A stretch of 64,000 nucleotides of DNA from Chryseobacterium sp. (GCA_018260475.1 JAGLBA010000002.1:62001-126000), one strand, 5' to 3'. Shown: positions 27,081-36,762, counted from the stretch's first letter. The notes: a model not told the origin generated them from the sequence alone. Translations and numbers: made by a program.

Positions 27081-27589
27081 TCTTTTTTATAAATTCTATA
27101 TTCCACATTTTCCCGATCAGGTTCGCCGAAGTAGGCTACCGTAATTTCTTGTTGAAATTTCGCACCGAGCTTCTCCATAGCTCTCCTCGAGCGGAAATTT
27201 TCTTTTCCTACATGAAATTTTACTAGATCAACCCTAGTAAAAATATAGTCGAGCATCAGTTTTTTAACTTCTGCATTCATCCCGCTGCCCCAAAATTTCG
27301 TTCCATAAAAGGTATAGCCTATCAAAATGGAATTTTCTTCTTCATTAAAATCATAAAATCTCGTGCTGCCTGCCACTTCTCCTGATTTCTTGTCGATGAT
27401 TAAAAATGCATTGCCCGACTTCATGGCTCCATCAAAAAAGTTTTCAAAAACATCTCTTTTCCAACGGTCTTTATTCGGATGCTGTTCCCATATTTTAGGA
27501 TCAGAGGCAACGGCAAATAGTCTCTCAAAATCAGAATTTTGCAGAGGTTGTAGTTTAATATTTTCAGATTCCAATAGCACTTTAAACAT
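27038..27589 (-). CDS. GNAT family N-acetyltransferase (RimJ/RimL-like)
   Basis: A 183-residue acetyltransferase. The N-terminus (LLESENIKLQPLQNSDFERLF) and the middle (GSTRFYDFNEEENSILIGYT, then FWGSGMNAEVKKLMLDYIF and KFHVGKENFRSRRAMEKLG) are the standard GNAT strands and the SRRAMEKLG acetyl-CoA region of the RimJ/RimL-like group, which acetylates ribosomal proteins or small amines. Substrate unknown. It ends inside the 3' end of the small membrane gene, on the opposite strand. Confidence 0.85.
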   Translation of the reverse strand: MFKVLLESENIKLQPLQNSDFERLFAVASDPKIWEQHPNKDRWKRDVFENFFDGAMKSGNAFLIIDKKSGEVAGSTRFYDFNEEENSILIGYTFYGTKFWGSGMNAEVKKLMLDYIFTRVDLVKFHVGKENFRSRRAMEKLGAKFQQEITVAYFGEPDRENVEYRIYKKDYLDAQPSSISAPK

Positions 27590-27812
27590 TTTCTGATTTA
27601 ATTAAAATGATAAGGTAAGCATAGCACCTCCAATAATAGTCTTCTGTTTAGAATTTTGCCGATATTGGCTGCTCCTTTTTGAATGAGTTATCCTGCGAGA
27701 AACTGTGTAAGCCTTTATTTTAAATAAAATTTAGGTTAAAGTTCTCGTTCTTAACCTGACAAAAATAAAGAAATAAAGGGAATTATGGCAAAAAAACAGT
27801 CGTAGAGATTTA

Positions 27813-28856
27813 TTACAAAAGTATTGTCTTCTCCAGTTCCAAAAGTTTTTGTTTGCGCCAGATTCCACCGCCATAACCCGTGAGTTTGCCATTGCTGCCA
27901 ATCACGCGGTGGCAAGGGATCATAATTGAAATTTTATTCAAACCATTGGCATTTGCCACGGCGCGCACTTTTTTGGCATCACCCAAAAGTTCCGCTTGTT
28001 TTCTGTAAGACCAGGTTTCGCCGTATGGAATTTGGGTTAAAACCTTCCAAACCGACTTTTGAAATTCCGTGCCCACCGGGAAAACCGGCACACTAAAAGA
28101 TTGTAATTCACCTTTGAAATAAGCGGTTAATTCCTTATCCAATACCTCAAAATGCGGGTTTTCCCCGAGAGTGATGACGGCGTTCAGCGATTTCGCCAAA
28201 TCTTTAAATTCTGTTTCCAACATTTTTCTGTCGGTGAATTCCAACATACAAATCCCCTCTGCCACGGCGGCGGCGTACATGGTTCCGAGCGGCGTTTCGA
28301 TTCTTTTTAAATCAATAATTCGCTGAGTTTTTGAATTTTTTGGTGAAATGCCGAAGATATTTTTAAAACTTTCATTGAAACCACTAAGGCTCTCGAAGCC
28401 GCTATCGTAGGCCGTTTCCAAAATATTTTCGCCTTGTTGTAGTTTTTTGAAAGCCGTATTCAGCCGAAACATTCTTTGGAAGGCATGAAAAGTGATCCCA
28501 TGATTTTTTTGAAACCAACGGCGTACGGTAGCGGGCTCCACACCACGCTGGATCAGGTCGAAATCCTTCAACTTCTGAGCAGGATTATGGGAAAGCTCTT
28601 CCAGAATATTTTTAATTTCCGGCGGGGTTTCATTTGGATTTTCCAAAGGTTTGCAGATTTTGCAAGGGCGGTAACCTTTCAGAATGGCGTCTTTCGTGTT
28701 GGCGAAAAATTCCACATTTTCAAACTTCGGTTTGCGTGCCGTGCAGTTTGGGCGACAGAAAATCCCGGTCGTCTTCACACCCATCCAAAAAACGCCCTCG
28801 AAATCAGGATTTTTGTTGAAAGACGCTTCGTACATAATTTCGGGGGGAAGATTCAT
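27813..28856 (-). CDS. ada: Ada: methylated-DNA repair protein and transcription factor
   Basis: Removes methyl groups from DNA phosphotriesters and O6-methylguanine and, once methylated, activates its own regulon. The 347 residues carry Cys34, Cys38, Cys65 and Cys68 in the zinc-binding N-Ada domain (Cys34 being the phosphotriester acceptor by homology), an AraC helix-turn-helix (VEPATVRRWFQKNHG, AYDSGFESLSGFNESFK), and the methyltransferase domain with the acceptor Cys315 in IPCHRVIG. So it is the full fused protein, as in E. coli. An 18-bp motif upstream also stands before the DUF1203 gene and could be its operator. Confidence 0.95.
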   Translation of the reverse strand: MNLPPEIMYEASFNKNPDFEGVFWMGVKTTGIFCRPNCTARKPKFENVEFFANTKDAILKGYRPCKICKPLENPNETPPEIKNILEELSHNPAQKLKDFDLIQRGVEPATVRRWFQKNHGITFHAFQRMFRLNTAFKKLQQGENILETAYDSGFESLSGFNESFKNIFGISPKNSKTQRIIDLKRIETPLGTMYAAAVAEGICMLEFTDRKMLETEFKDLAKSLNAVITLGENPHFEVLDKELTAYFKGELQSFSVPVFPVGTEFQKSVWKVLTQIPYGETWSYRKQAELLGDAKKVRAVANANGLNKISIMIPCHRVIGSNGKLTGYGGGIWRKQKLLELEKTILL

Positions 28857-28882
28857 GACAATGAGTAATTTGTAATAGAATT

Positions 28883-28914
28883 CAAATTTAATATAAAATA
28901 AAATCTGTTTGCAA
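28883..28914 (-). promoter_or_regulatory. Complete promoter of ada
   Basis: Minus strand: TTG at 28914-28912, a 21-base spacer, then TAAATTTG at 28890-28883. The TTG is the last three bases of the 18-bp repeated element, so a protein bound there would touch RNA polymerase. Confidence 0.65.
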
Positions 28915-28929
28915 CCGAAAAATTGACAA
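28912..28929 (-). promoter_or_regulatory. 18-bp shared upstream element, ada copy
   Basis: TTGTCAATTTTTCGGTTG on the minus strand, identical in all 18 bases to the copy at 29444-29461. It sits between the DUF1203 stop and the ada promoter. Candidate binding site for Ada or another activator. Confidence 0.6.
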
Positions 28930-28935
28930 CCTTTT

Positions 28936-29403
28936 TTACGCTCTTTTTACAGACGCGAAATAACAGCCGAATTTTGCATTATGAATATGAAGGTAGCTGA
29001 TTTCAGGATTTTCAAAGGTGCTTTGAATTTTTTCTTTTAATTCTACTTCCTCAAAAACATCCGCGGAAATCAACATTTGCGATGAATTATAACCGCGAAG
29101 CGAAATCAATCTGGCTGAAAATAATTCCGGAACTTCATTAGTTTCACAGATTTTTTGTGAAGTATTTTTTCGGGTGAAGATCGGTCCGCTGGCTTTGTAA
29201 GGAGAATTGACAGAATGAAATTCGTAATTGAAAAGATAAACTTCTTCGCCAATTTCGGCATCTTGCAATGAAATTCTACATGGGAAACCGGGTTTATTGT
29301 CGGCAATTTGTTTCACAATATTTTGTTTTTCCAGTTCGTCATCTGACATTTTTTGAAAATGTTCGAACAGCTCTTCATCAAGGGCAATAATTTTAAAATC
29401 CAT
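28936..29403 (-). CDS. DUF1203 family protein
   Basis: A 155-residue cytosolic protein. I start at 29403 (MDFKIIALDEELF) because the nine residues before it are not conserved in type. Family marks: GFPCRISLQDAEIGEEVYLFNYEF, a HSVNSPYKASGPIF segment, ARLISLRGYNSS and the closing YLHIHNAKFGCYFASV. Function is unknown. Its upstream region holds the same 18-bp element as ada, with TAATTTTA at a 19-20-base spacing as a one-off -7 box. This hints that it belongs to the alkylation response; that is inference. Confidence 0.8.
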   Translation of the reverse strand: MDFKIIALDEELFEHFQKMSDDELEKQNIVKQIADNKPGFPCRISLQDAEIGEEVYLFNYEFHSVNSPYKASGPIFTRKNTSQKICETNEVPELFSARLISLRGYNSSQMLISADVFEEVELKEKIQSTFENPEISYLHIHNAKFGCYFASVKRA

Positions 29404-29443
29404 TTTGTTTTTTCGTAAAATTATCGACATCGAATTTTCTAGA

Positions 29444-29461
29444 CAACCGAAAAATTGACAA
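29444..29461 (-). promoter_or_regulatory. 18-bp shared upstream element, DUF1203 copy
   Basis: Same 18 bases as at 28912-28929, about 40 bases before the DUF1203 ATG and in the same orientation to its gene as the ada copy. It also lies in the divergent region upstream of tsaC. Confidence 0.6.
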
Positions 29462-29516
29462 GTATTTTTAAAAAAAATATCATGAGATTACGAGATTATT
29501 AACCGGGATGTTTTTA

Positions 29517-29524
29517 TATTTTTG
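29517..29524 (+). promoter_or_regulatory. Promoter -7 box of tsaC
   Basis: TATTTTTG fits TAnnTTTG, 17 bases before the ATG at 29542. Confidence 0.58.
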
Positions 29525-29541
29525 TAGTTAATAAAGACCTT

Positions 29542-30090
29542 ATGGATCAACTCATTTCTACCCTAAAATCCGGCGGTACCATCCTCTATCCTACTGATAC
29601 AATCTGGGGACTGGGCTGCGACGCCACCAATGTGGATGCCCTGAACAAAATTTTCGAAATCAAAAAAAGAGACCGTCAAAAATCAATGATTATCTTGGTG
29701 GAATCTGAAAAACGGTTGCAGGATTTGGTGGATGTTCCTGAAATGGCGTGGGAAATCATGGATCTTTCTGAAAAACCAGTCACCTTTATTTATGATCATC
29801 CGAGAAATCTGCCACAGGAACTCCTCGCGGAAGATGGTAGCATCGGGATTCGGCTCGTGAAAGATTTATTTTTAAAGAAAATTATTACTAAACTAAATAA
29901 GCCGCTGGTTTCTACTTCTGCAAACTTCAGCGGAAGCAAAAGCCCCAGAACCTTCCAAGACATTCCGCAAGAAATAAAAGACGCAGTAGATTACATCGCC
30001 GAAGAAAATAGGGATCAAGTTGCTGAATTTGGCGGTTCTTCCATCATCAGAATTTGGAAAGACAACCGCATAAAAATTATTAGAGAATAA
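29542..30090 (+). CDS. tsaC: Threonylcarbamoyl-AMP synthase
   Basis: Makes threonylcarbamoyl-AMP from threonine, bicarbonate and ATP for the t6A37 base of ANN-reading tRNAs. The 182 residues have the YrdC-fold basic cavity: ILYPTDTIWGLGCDA, the KKRDRQKSMIILV segment, PVTFIYDH, GSIGIRLVKD and LVSTSANFSG. No Sua5 C-terminal domain is present. The yciO-like paralogue at 49.5 kb lacks the SANxSG form of the last motif, so this copy is the likely tRNA-modifying enzyme. Its stop abuts the stop of the convergent outer-membrane gene. Confidence 0.9.
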   Translation: MDQLISTLKSGGTILYPTDTIWGLGCDATNVDALNKIFEIKKRDRQKSMIILVESEKRLQDLVDVPEMAWEIMDLSEKPVTFIYDHPRNLPQELLAEDGSIGIRLVKDLFLKKIITKLNKPLVSTSANFSGSKSPRTFQDIPQEIKDAVDYIAEENRDQVAEFGGSSIIRIWKDNRIKIIRE

Positions 30091-31917
30091 CTAATAACCC
30101 ACTATTTGCGGCTCTCCTATCCCGAAACCATTCATCGAAATTCGGTCGTTCCGATAGCGGTTAAACTCGAACGCAGGGCGCTCATCAAACGGAATGCGAG
30201 GATAATACATAAAAGAAATCTGGAACCTATTGAAAGCGAGGTAGGGATTATAAAACAATACTCCCACCCCAAATTTCGTGTGTGTTTTGCTAGAAAATAC
30301 ATCAGAATTGTCTGGCGAAAGCCATCCAAATGCCGTTGTAAAATAGGGATTAATCTGAAAATTTTTCCAAGCTTTTTTAATAAAAAATTGCAGTTGGTAG
30401 CGTACTACCAACTTATCCTCGCCCAGGAAAAAAGGGGTAAAAGCAGGGAAATCTTCCGCCGAGGAGAGATTGATGCGGTCTGACAAAGTATTACTTCGAA
30501 CGTTCCCCAAAACCAAGGTTTCCGAAAGAAAATGCCTGACCTGCGCAAATCCCCACTCCCGCAACGGACTAAAATATAACCCATTTACACGGAAAGTAGA
30601 GCGGAAATCTTTTTCATTTTTAATAAAAGTACCATATTCGGCACGATAATTAAAATAACCCATTTTCGTGTAACTCCCGTAGCCCGCCATAACACCAATA
30701 TACGGACTAAAAGCAGCATCTTTGGGCTTCATGCCTCCCACCGTTGCGGACAGCAGTGCCCCATAGGGAACATCCTCCGGTATATCGTAATTGTAGACAT
30801 TTTTCTTTAATAAATATCGGCGCTGGTTGTACCCAATAGAACCCAGATATAAACTGTAAGATCGGAACAAATGGCCTGGATCGTTTTGATCGCCCGGATG
30901 TTGCAAGAAATCTGTTTTATTGAATTTCACGGCGGTTACGATATTATCCGTAATTTCATTAGAACTGCTTCTTTTCAATGGAAATTGATAGCCTGCCCAC
31001 AGATTCGTGACATTCGCTTTTAGGCTTGCAACGGGGTAGCGATCAGGGTTACTATTCAGAGTATCTGGAATTTGAAATCGACGGCGGTAGTAGTTGAAAC
31101 TGGCGCCCCCCGCCCATTTGGTAAGCGGAGAAAAGAATATGCGGTACGCATGGAACGCTACATTTTCATTTTCTGCCATGTCCTTTTGACCCACCAATAA
31201 AGCATTGATGTAAGTTCCGTAAATATTATTTGCTGCGTAACTTCCGAAGAAAGATTTCTGCTTGGTTTTTACATCGGTTTGGTAACTGCCTATCACCTCG
31301 TGTCCCATTCCTAAAAAATTATTTTCACGCATGCCACCGCCTATCTTGCTTCCTGAAAAATTGAAAGTGGGTTCTAAACTCCAAGAATCAAGAACTTTTA
31401 CCGATAAATCCAAAGAATCTGCTGTTACAGAACCTTCGACAGGCGTGATAAGCACACGATTAATGAAACGCGTGTCTCGCAAAATCCTTTCAGATTCATA
31501 AATTTTTTGTTGGTTATAGGCGTCTCCTTTTTTAAACAAAAGATATCCTCTTACCGCAAATTCCCGTGTTCGCATATGCATGCGATTTCCCACTTCCTCG
31601 ATCCAGTGAGAGTCCCGCTTTTCCATTTGAGAATTATATCCCAATGGATCATACGAAGTTATGTATATGTTCCGAATGAATTTTCCACGATAATCTACGT
31701 ATGCTTTCACTACATCGTCTTTGGATGGAACTATGGCAGCGTCAGATACATTCCTGAAAATAAGATGATAAAGAAAACGCTGGACCTTACCTTTCTTGGA
31801 ATAATTTTCTATCTTTTCATATATCGAATCCCGTTTTGGTTTTTCCTGCGCCACCAAATGCACTGGTACAAGCCAAAGTAAGAGCAAGACAACACACAAA
31901 CGAAAAGATAATTTCAT
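30091..31917 (-). CDS. Outer membrane BamA/TamA-like protein with POTRA domain
   Basis: A 608-residue exported protein, signal peptide ending LVA|Q near residue 24. Residues about 70-180 look like a POTRA domain (VDYRGKFIRNIYITSYDP, the KKGDAYNQQKIYESERILRD block and RVLITPVEG). The rest is a beta barrel with a GMRENNFLGMGHEV start and a LGEDKLVVRYQLQFF strand. It is shorter than BamA and does not end in the usual aromatic residue (it ends IVGY, i.e. Tyr). I infer an Omp85-superfamily protein for insertion or secretion. It has its own exact -7 box and diverges from cca. Confidence 0.72.
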   Translation of the reverse strand: MKLSFRLCVVLLLLWLVPVHLVAQEKPKRDSIYEKIENYSKKGKVQRFLYHLIFRNVSDAAIVPSKDDVVKAYVDYRGKFIRNIYITSYDPLGYNSQMEKRDSHWIEEVGNRMHMRTREFAVRGYLLFKKGDAYNQQKIYESERILRDTRFINRVLITPVEGSVTADSLDLSVKVLDSWSLEPTFNFSGSKIGGGMRENNFLGMGHEVIGSYQTDVKTKQKSFFGSYAANNIYGTYINALLVGQKDMAENENVAFHAYRIFFSPLTKWAGGASFNYYRRRFQIPDTLNSNPDRYPVASLKANVTNLWAGYQFPLKRSSSNEITDNIVTAVKFNKTDFLQHPGDQNDPGHLFRSYSLYLGSIGYNQRRYLLKKNVYNYDIPEDVPYGALLSATVGGMKPKDAAFSPYIGVMAGYGSYTKMGYFNYRAEYGTFIKNEKDFRSTFRVNGLYFSPLREWGFAQVRHFLSETLVLGNVRSNTLSDRINLSSAEDFPAFTPFFLGEDKLVVRYQLQFFIKKAWKNFQINPYFTTAFGWLSPDNSDVFSSKTHTKFGVGVLFYNPYLAFNRFQISFMYYPRIPFDERPAFEFNRYRNDRISMNGFGIGEPQIVGY

Positions 31918-31936
31918 GAGAAAAATGAATCAATTT

Positions 31937-31944
31937 CAAAAATA
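31937..31944 (-). promoter_or_regulatory. Promoter -7 box of the BamA/TamA-like gene
   Basis: TATTTTTG on the minus strand, 19 bases upstream of the ATG at 31917. Confidence 0.55.
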
Positions 31945-32049
31945 GTAATCAAATCTACAATAATTAGGCCTAAAGTACAGTGCCTAAAAACCAAAAGTCA
32001 CATGAAAACTGATTTGGTTTTAGAAAAGCGGCAGAATGCGCGCGTTTTG

Positions 32050-32057
32050 TATCTTTG
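32050..32057 (+). promoter_or_regulatory. Promoter -7 box of cca
   Basis: TATCTTTG, 34 bases upstream of the ATG at 32092. Confidence 0.55.
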
Positions 32058-32091
32058 CGAAAATTCCGTTTAGGCATCCATTTTTTATTCT

Positions 32092-33513
32092 ATGAAAATC
32101 AATCTCGTTCAAAATAAAAATTTCAAACTTTTCAAAACCATTTCCGAAGTTGCAGACCGCCACGGGCAGTCGGTTTACATTGTGGGTGGCTTCGTGCGCG
32201 ACCTCCTAATGTCTCGTAAGGAAAACATAGATATTGATTTCGTTACAGAACAAAGCGGCATAGAACTCGCCAAAAACATCGCCGCAGAAATTAATCCCGC
32301 TCTTAAAGTTTCTATTTTCAAAACCTACGGCACGGCCATGTTTAAGTATAACAACATGGAATTGGAATTCGTGGGTGCTCGCAAGGAAAGTTATTCCAAA
32401 GATTCCCGCAAACCCGCCGTGGAACAAGGTACCTTGGAAGATGATCAAAAGCGGAGAGATTTTACCATTAATGCCATGGCGATCAGCCTTAACAACGAAA
32501 ATTTTGGTGAATTGATGGATCCTTTCGGTGGCCGCGAAGACTTACAGAACAAAATCCTCCGAACACCGCTGGAACCAGCACAGACCTACTCGGATGATCC
32601 GCTCCGCATGATGCGTGCGATAAGGTTTGCCTCGACTTTGGATTTTAGTATTGAAGAAAATTCTCTCACCGCCATAAAAACCGAAGCAGAACGCATCAAA
32701 ATCGTCTCTATGGAGCGCATCATGGTGGAATTCAACAAAATTATGCTCTCTGAAAAGCCATCTATAGGTTTAAAACTTTTGGACGATACCACCCTTTTAG
32801 AAAAAATAATCCCTGAACTTACCGCCCTGAAAGGCATCGACGAGGTGGAAGGGCAAACCCACAAAGATAATTTCTACCACACGCTGGAAGTGGTGGATAA
32901 TATCTCTAAAAACACCGAAAATCTTTGGTTACGCTGGGCGGCACTGCTGCACGACATGGGTAAGGCGCCTACAAAAAAGTTTGTTGAAAAAATCGGCTGG
33001 ACTTTCCATGGCCATGAATTTTTAGGTTCAAAAATGGTGAAAAATCTTTTTTTAAGGTTAAAACTTCCGCTCGGAAACGATATGAAGTATGTCCAAAAAA
33101 TGGTGAAACTCTCCTCCCGTCCTATCGCGCTGATAGACGACGGCACTTCAGATGCTGCACTGCGCCGGCTTTTGTTTGATGCCGGGGATGATTTGGAAGA
33201 TTTGTTCACGCTGTGCAAGGCAGATATCACGACAAAAAATTCTCGCAAACAGGAGAAATTCAAAAAGAATTTTGAATATGTAGCCGAAAAAATAAAGGAA
33301 GTGGAGGAAAAAGACCAGGTTCGGAATTTCCAGCCGCCAATTTCCGGCGAAGAAATAATGGCGATGTTTAACCTGCAACCAGGTCGAGAAATTGGAATTT
33401 TAAAAGAAAAAGTAAAGGAGGCAATCTTGGAAGGCGAAATCCCGAACGAACACGAGGCCGCCCGGGAATTTGTAATTAAAGAAGGTAAAATCCTGGGATT
33501 GAGCGAGGCTTAG
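32092..33513 (+). CDS. cca: CCA-adding/poly(A) polymerase family tRNA nucleotidyltransferase with HD domain
   Basis: Adds or repairs CCA at tRNA 3' ends, needed here because tRNA-Ala and tRNA-fMet do not encode CCA. The 473 residues begin with the class II head: VYIVGGFVRDLLM, the IDIDFVTEQSG metal Asp pair, GTAMFKYNNMELEFVGARKE, the EDDQKRRDFTINAMA block and YSDDPLRMMRAIRFAS. A C-terminal HD domain follows (HTLEVVDNISKNTENLWLRW, LLHDMGKAPTK), which can give 2',3'-phosphatase or phosphodiesterase activity. It is longer than the minimal enzyme and stands alone. Confidence 0.92.
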   Translation: MKINLVQNKNFKLFKTISEVADRHGQSVYIVGGFVRDLLMSRKENIDIDFVTEQSGIELAKNIAAEINPALKVSIFKTYGTAMFKYNNMELEFVGARKESYSKDSRKPAVEQGTLEDDQKRRDFTINAMAISLNNENFGELMDPFGGREDLQNKILRTPLEPAQTYSDDPLRMMRAIRFASTLDFSIEENSLTAIKTEAERIKIVSMERIMVEFNKIMLSEKPSIGLKLLDDTTLLEKIIPELTALKGIDEVEGQTHKDNFYHTLEVVDNISKNTENLWLRWAALLHDMGKAPTKKFVEKIGWTFHGHEFLGSKMVKNLFLRLKLPLGNDMKYVQKMVKLSSRPIALIDDGTSDAALRRLLFDAGDDLEDLFTLCKADITTKNSRKQEKFKKNFEYVAEKIKEVEEKDQVRNFQPPISGEEIMAMFNLQPGREIGILKEKVKEAILEGEIPNEHEAAREFVIKEGKILGLSEA

Positions 33514-33557
33514 TCTTATCGAATCCTTTAAATACTATCTTTTATAAATTTCATTTG

Positions 33558-33586
33558 CTAAAAAACCTTGCACATTTGCAAGGTTT
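33558..33586 (-). terminator. Terminator of tpx
   Basis: Stem AAACCTTGC/GCAAGGTTT with a 6-base loop. On the minus strand it is followed by TTTTTTAGC, so it serves tpx; on the plus strand the T-run is weak. Confidence 0.72.
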
Positions 33587-33619
33587 GAATGGAAAATCAA
33601 TTTCGAAAATTTCTAATTT

Positions 33620-34117
33620 CTACTTCACAGCAGCCAGAGCCGCCTCATAATTTGGTTCAGTCGTGATTTCGGGAACTTGTTCGGTGTAAACGACTTTTCC
33701 CGATTCATCAGTTACGATTACCGCACGGCTTAGGAGCCCTTTCATTGGGCCATCAGTGATGATAACGCCATAATCCGTTCCGAAAGAACCACGAAAATCA
33801 GAAAGTGTTTCCACATTATCAATCCCTTCTGCAGCGCAAAATCTGCCCAATGCGAATGGTAAATCTTTAGAAACATTAATAACTATTGTGTTTACCAATG
33901 CAGACGCACTCTCGTTAAACTTTCTCGCTGATGCTGCACAAACACCCGTATCTATACTTGGAAAGATATTGAAAATCTTCTTCTTACCAGCGTAATCTGC
34001 CAATGTTTTGATTTCCAGTTTTTCATTTACCAAAGCAAATTCCTTTACATTAAAACCTTTTTCCGGTAAATCGCCGTATGTGTGAATTTCATTTCCTTTT
34101 AAAGTAATAGTTGCCAT
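33620..34117 (-). CDS. tpx: Thiol peroxidase (atypical 2-Cys peroxiredoxin)
   Basis: Reduces lipid and hydrogen peroxides using thioredoxin. The 165 residues carry the peroxidatic Cys60 in PSIDTGVCAASARKF and the resolving Cys94 in GRFCAAEG, spaced as in E. coli Tpx. Arg132 in LLSRAVIV completes the active site. The N-terminal TLKGNEIHTYGDLPEKG is typical of the family. Cytosolic. It has an exact promoter box and its own terminator. Confidence 0.95.
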   Translation of the reverse strand: MATITLKGNEIHTYGDLPEKGFNVKEFALVNEKLEIKTLADYAGKKKIFNIFPSIDTGVCAASARKFNESASALVNTIVINVSKDLPFALGRFCAAEGIDNVETLSDFRGSFGTDYGVIITDGPMKGLLSRAVIVTDESGKVVYTEQVPEITTEPNYEAALAAVK

Positions 34118-34138
34118 AATATTTTGTTTTAGTTTTTA

Positions 34139-34146
34139 CAAAATTA
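34139..34146 (-). promoter_or_regulatory. Promoter -7 box of tpx
   Basis: TAATTTTG on the minus strand, 21 bases upstream of the ATG at 34117. Confidence 0.55.
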
Positions 34147-34341
34147 GTAATTTCAATCGCGATAAAACATTTTCTTTGGTTAAATAAAACTTAAATTTAA
34201 AACCATTATTTAACATTAAAATTATTCCAAAAAACAACTTCAAAAAATATCTAACCAAAATTTTTAGGCTTTAATGATGGGGCCATGAGAAGAAACAATG
34301 TATTTCGCCGAAAAAAAGAAGGACACCGAGTGGCACGTTCA

Positions 34342-34373
34342 CAAAATAAAAAACCACCTTTTCAGGTGGTTTC
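34342..34373 (-). terminator. Terminator of pnp
   Basis: Stem AACCACCT/AGGTGGTT with loop GAAA on the minus strand, followed by TTTTTTATTTTG. It lies just after the pnp stop. Confidence 0.82.
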
Positions 34374-34395
34374 GTTATTATAAGTAAGGTGGGAA

Positions 34396-36558
34396 TTAGT
34401 TCCCTTCTATCTGTGGTTTATCTTCGCGCGGCTGCTGCGCAGGACGCTCCGGACGCGGAAGCAGAACTTTGCGGGAGAGTTTCATTTTCTTGCGATCGTC
34501 ATAACCCATGAATTTTACTTCTACCTCATCGCCTTCTTTGTAAGGAACTTTTTCCAGACGGCTCCACTCGATTTCGGAAATGTGAAGCAGGCCTTCGGTG
34601 CCTTTTGCAATCGCTACGAATGCCCCAAAATCCATCACTTTCACTACTTTGCCTTTGTAAACTTCGCCCACAGTAGGCAAGAAGGTTATTTCGGCAATTT
34701 TTGCGATGGCCTGGTTAATTTTCTCGCGACTTACACCAGAGATTTCGATACGGCCAATTTCGCCGATTTCCTCGATCGCAATAGTCGTATCGGTATCTTT
34801 TTGCAATTGCTGAATCACCTTTCCACCAGGTCCGATCACTGCGCCTATGAAGTCTTTGGAGATTTCCAACATCTCCATTTTCGGAGCGTGTGGTTTCACA
34901 TCTTCCCTTGGTTTTGCCAGAGTTTTCGTGATTTCGTTTAGGATGTGCAGGCGGCCTTCTTTGGCTTGCTCCAATGCGGTCTCCATAATATCCATGGAAA
35001 GTCCTTGGATTTTGATGTCCATTTGGCACGCCGTGATCCCGTCTTTAGTTCCAGTTACTTTGAAATCCATGTCGCCCAAGTGGTCTTCATCTCCCAAAAT
35101 ATCGGAAAGTACGGTGAATTTGCCGGATTTAGGATCGGTAATCAGTCCCATTGCGATACCAGAAACGGGTTTTTGGATTTGTACACCGGCATCCATTAAT
35201 GCCAATGTCCCGGCGCAAACAGTCGCCATGGAAGACGATCCGTTGGATTCCAAAACATCGGAAACGATACGGATGGTATAAGGATTTTCGCTCGGAATCA
35301 TATTTGCCAAAGCGCGCTGCGCAAGGTTACCATGCCCAACTTCTCTTCTGGAAGTCCCTCTAAGCGGTCTAGCCTCTCCTGTGGAAAATGGTGGGAAGTT
35401 GTAGTGCAGAAAGAATTTTTGATCAAAGTTTTCAGCAACGGAATCTACCATGTTGGCATCTTTTACCGATCCTAAAGTTACTGCGGTAAGCGACTGCGTC
35501 TCCCCTCTCGTGAAGATGGCGGAACCGTGCGCTCCCGGAAGATAATCTACCTCGCACCAGATTGGGCGAATGGTTTTGGAATCTCTACCGTCTAATCTAA
35601 TACCCTCGTTTAGAACCATTTGGCGCATTGCCTCTTTTTCCACATCGTGGAAATATACTTTGGCGAAAGGTTTTACCAGTTCTAATTCCTCTTCGGAATA
35701 TTGGGAAAGGAAATCATCCAAAACGGCCTTGAAGGCGTCGCCTCTCTGCTCTTTTGCAGATGGAGATTTTGCTACTTCATAAACTTTGTCGTAGGTTTCT
35801 TTCCAAACTTTTTCGCGGATGGCCTCGTCGTGCGTTTCGTGGGCGTATTCTCTTTTCGGAAAGTTTTTGCCTACTTTCGCGGCCAATCTTTCCTGTGCCT
35901 CAATCTGTACTTTTATTTCTTCGTGTGCGAATTTTATCGCCTCTATCATTTCCTTTTCGGTAATTTCCTTCATCTCGCCTTCCACCATTACAATAGAATC
36001 TTTGGTAGCACCTACCATGATATCGAGGTCGGCTTTTTTAAGGTTTTCAATGCTTGGGTTCACGGAAAAATCTCCGTTGATTCTCACCACTCTCACCTCG
36101 GACATCGGCCCGTTGAAAGGGATATCGGTAATCGCAATAGCGGCAGAAGCGGCCAAACCTGCCAATGCTTCCGGCATTACTTGTTCGTCATAAGAAATCA
36201 GGGAAATCATCACCTGTACTTCCGCATGGAAATCGTCCGGGAAAAGGGGACGCAATACGCGGTCCACGAGTCTCATTGTCAAAATTTCCTCATCGGAAGG
36301 TCTTGCCTCTCTACGGAAAAAGTTTCCTGGGATTTTCCCACCTGCGTAGAATTTTTCGCGGTAATCTACCGTAAGCGGAAGGAAATCTACCCCCGGAGAA
36401 GCGTCTTTGTTGGCGACTACAGTCGCGAGCAGCATAGTGCCACCCATCTTTACGACTACGGAACCATTGGCCTGCTTAGCCAATTTTCCTGTTTCGATGG
36501 TGATTTCTCTTCCATCTTTTAACTGAATAGTTTCAATAATTGCTTGTGGAGCGTTCAT
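34396..36558 (-). CDS. pnp: Polyribonucleotide nucleotidyltransferase (PNPase)
   Basis: Phosphorolytic 3'-to-5' exoribonuclease of mRNA decay. The 720 residues hold two RNase PH domains joined by a helical linker. In the second, TFSSDIL-type motifs appear as [21 protein letters not shown] with the catalytic acidic residues. A KH domain follows ([19 protein letters not shown]) and then an S1 domain ([27 protein letters not shown]). The tail is a short Arg/Pro-rich stretch ([16 protein letters not shown]). In many Bacteroidetes rpsO lies just upstream; here the upstream region holds only a frameshifted GlsB-like gene. Confidence 0.95.
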   Translation of the reverse strand: MNAPQAIIETIQLKDGREITIETGKLAKQANGSVVVKMGGTMLLATVVANKDASPGVDFLPLTVDYREKFYAGGKIPGNFFRREARPSDEEILTMRLVDRVLRPLFPDDFHAEVQVMISLISYDEQVMPEALAGLAASAAIAITDIPFNGPMSEVRVVRINGDFSVNPSIENLKKADLDIMVGATKDSIVMVEGEMKEITEKEMIEAIKFAHEEIKVQIEAQERLAAKVGKNFPKREYAHETHDEAIREKVWKETYDKVYEVAKSPSAKEQRGDAFKAVLDDFLSQYSEEELELVKPFAKVYFHDVEKEAMRQMVLNEGIRLDGRDSKTIRPIWCEVDYLPGAHGSAIFTRGETQSLTAVTLGSVKDANMVDSVAENFDQKFFLHYNFPPFSTGEARPLRGTSRREVGHGNLAQRALANMIPSENPYTIRIVSDVLESNGSSSMATVCAGTLALMDAGVQIQKPVSGIAMGLITDPKSGKFTVLSDILGDEDHLGDMDFKVTGTKDGITACQMDIKIQGLSMDIMETALEQAKEGRLHILNEITKTLAKPREDVKPHAPKMEMLEISKDFIGAVIGPGGKVIQQLQKDTDTTIAIEEIGEIGRIEISGVSREKINQAIAKIAEITFLPTVGEVYKGKVVKVMDFGAFVAIAKGTEGLLHISEIEWSRLEKVPYKEGDEVEVKFMGYDDRKKMKLSRKVLLPRPERPAQQPREDKPQIEGN

Positions 36559-36762
36559 AAAGTTGTTTCGTCTTTGCTACCCGTATGGCAGCGTTAGTAT
36601 TTAATTAAAATAATTTTGTGAGCAAATTTAATGATTTATAACCGTTCTGGTTTATAATTAAGAGTATTTAACTTTTTACATTTTTCCACACAAAATTCCA
36701 ATATCCCGAAATTTTAGAATAAAAAATCAACTAACCCGCTTCACAACAGAAAACTTTCAGTT

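Noticed and set aside
34321..34345. GTGGCACG as a possible sigma-54 -24 element
   Set aside because: No TTGC at the -12 distance follows, and no gene starts nearby on that strand.
34285..34383. Possible 32-codon basic peptide MRRNNVFRRKKEGH...
   Set aside because: It runs through the pnp terminator hairpin and has no promoter box; more likely non-coding.
35701..36522. 273-codon plus-strand ORF
   Set aside because: Antisense shadow of pnp; composition is that of a reversed PNPase.
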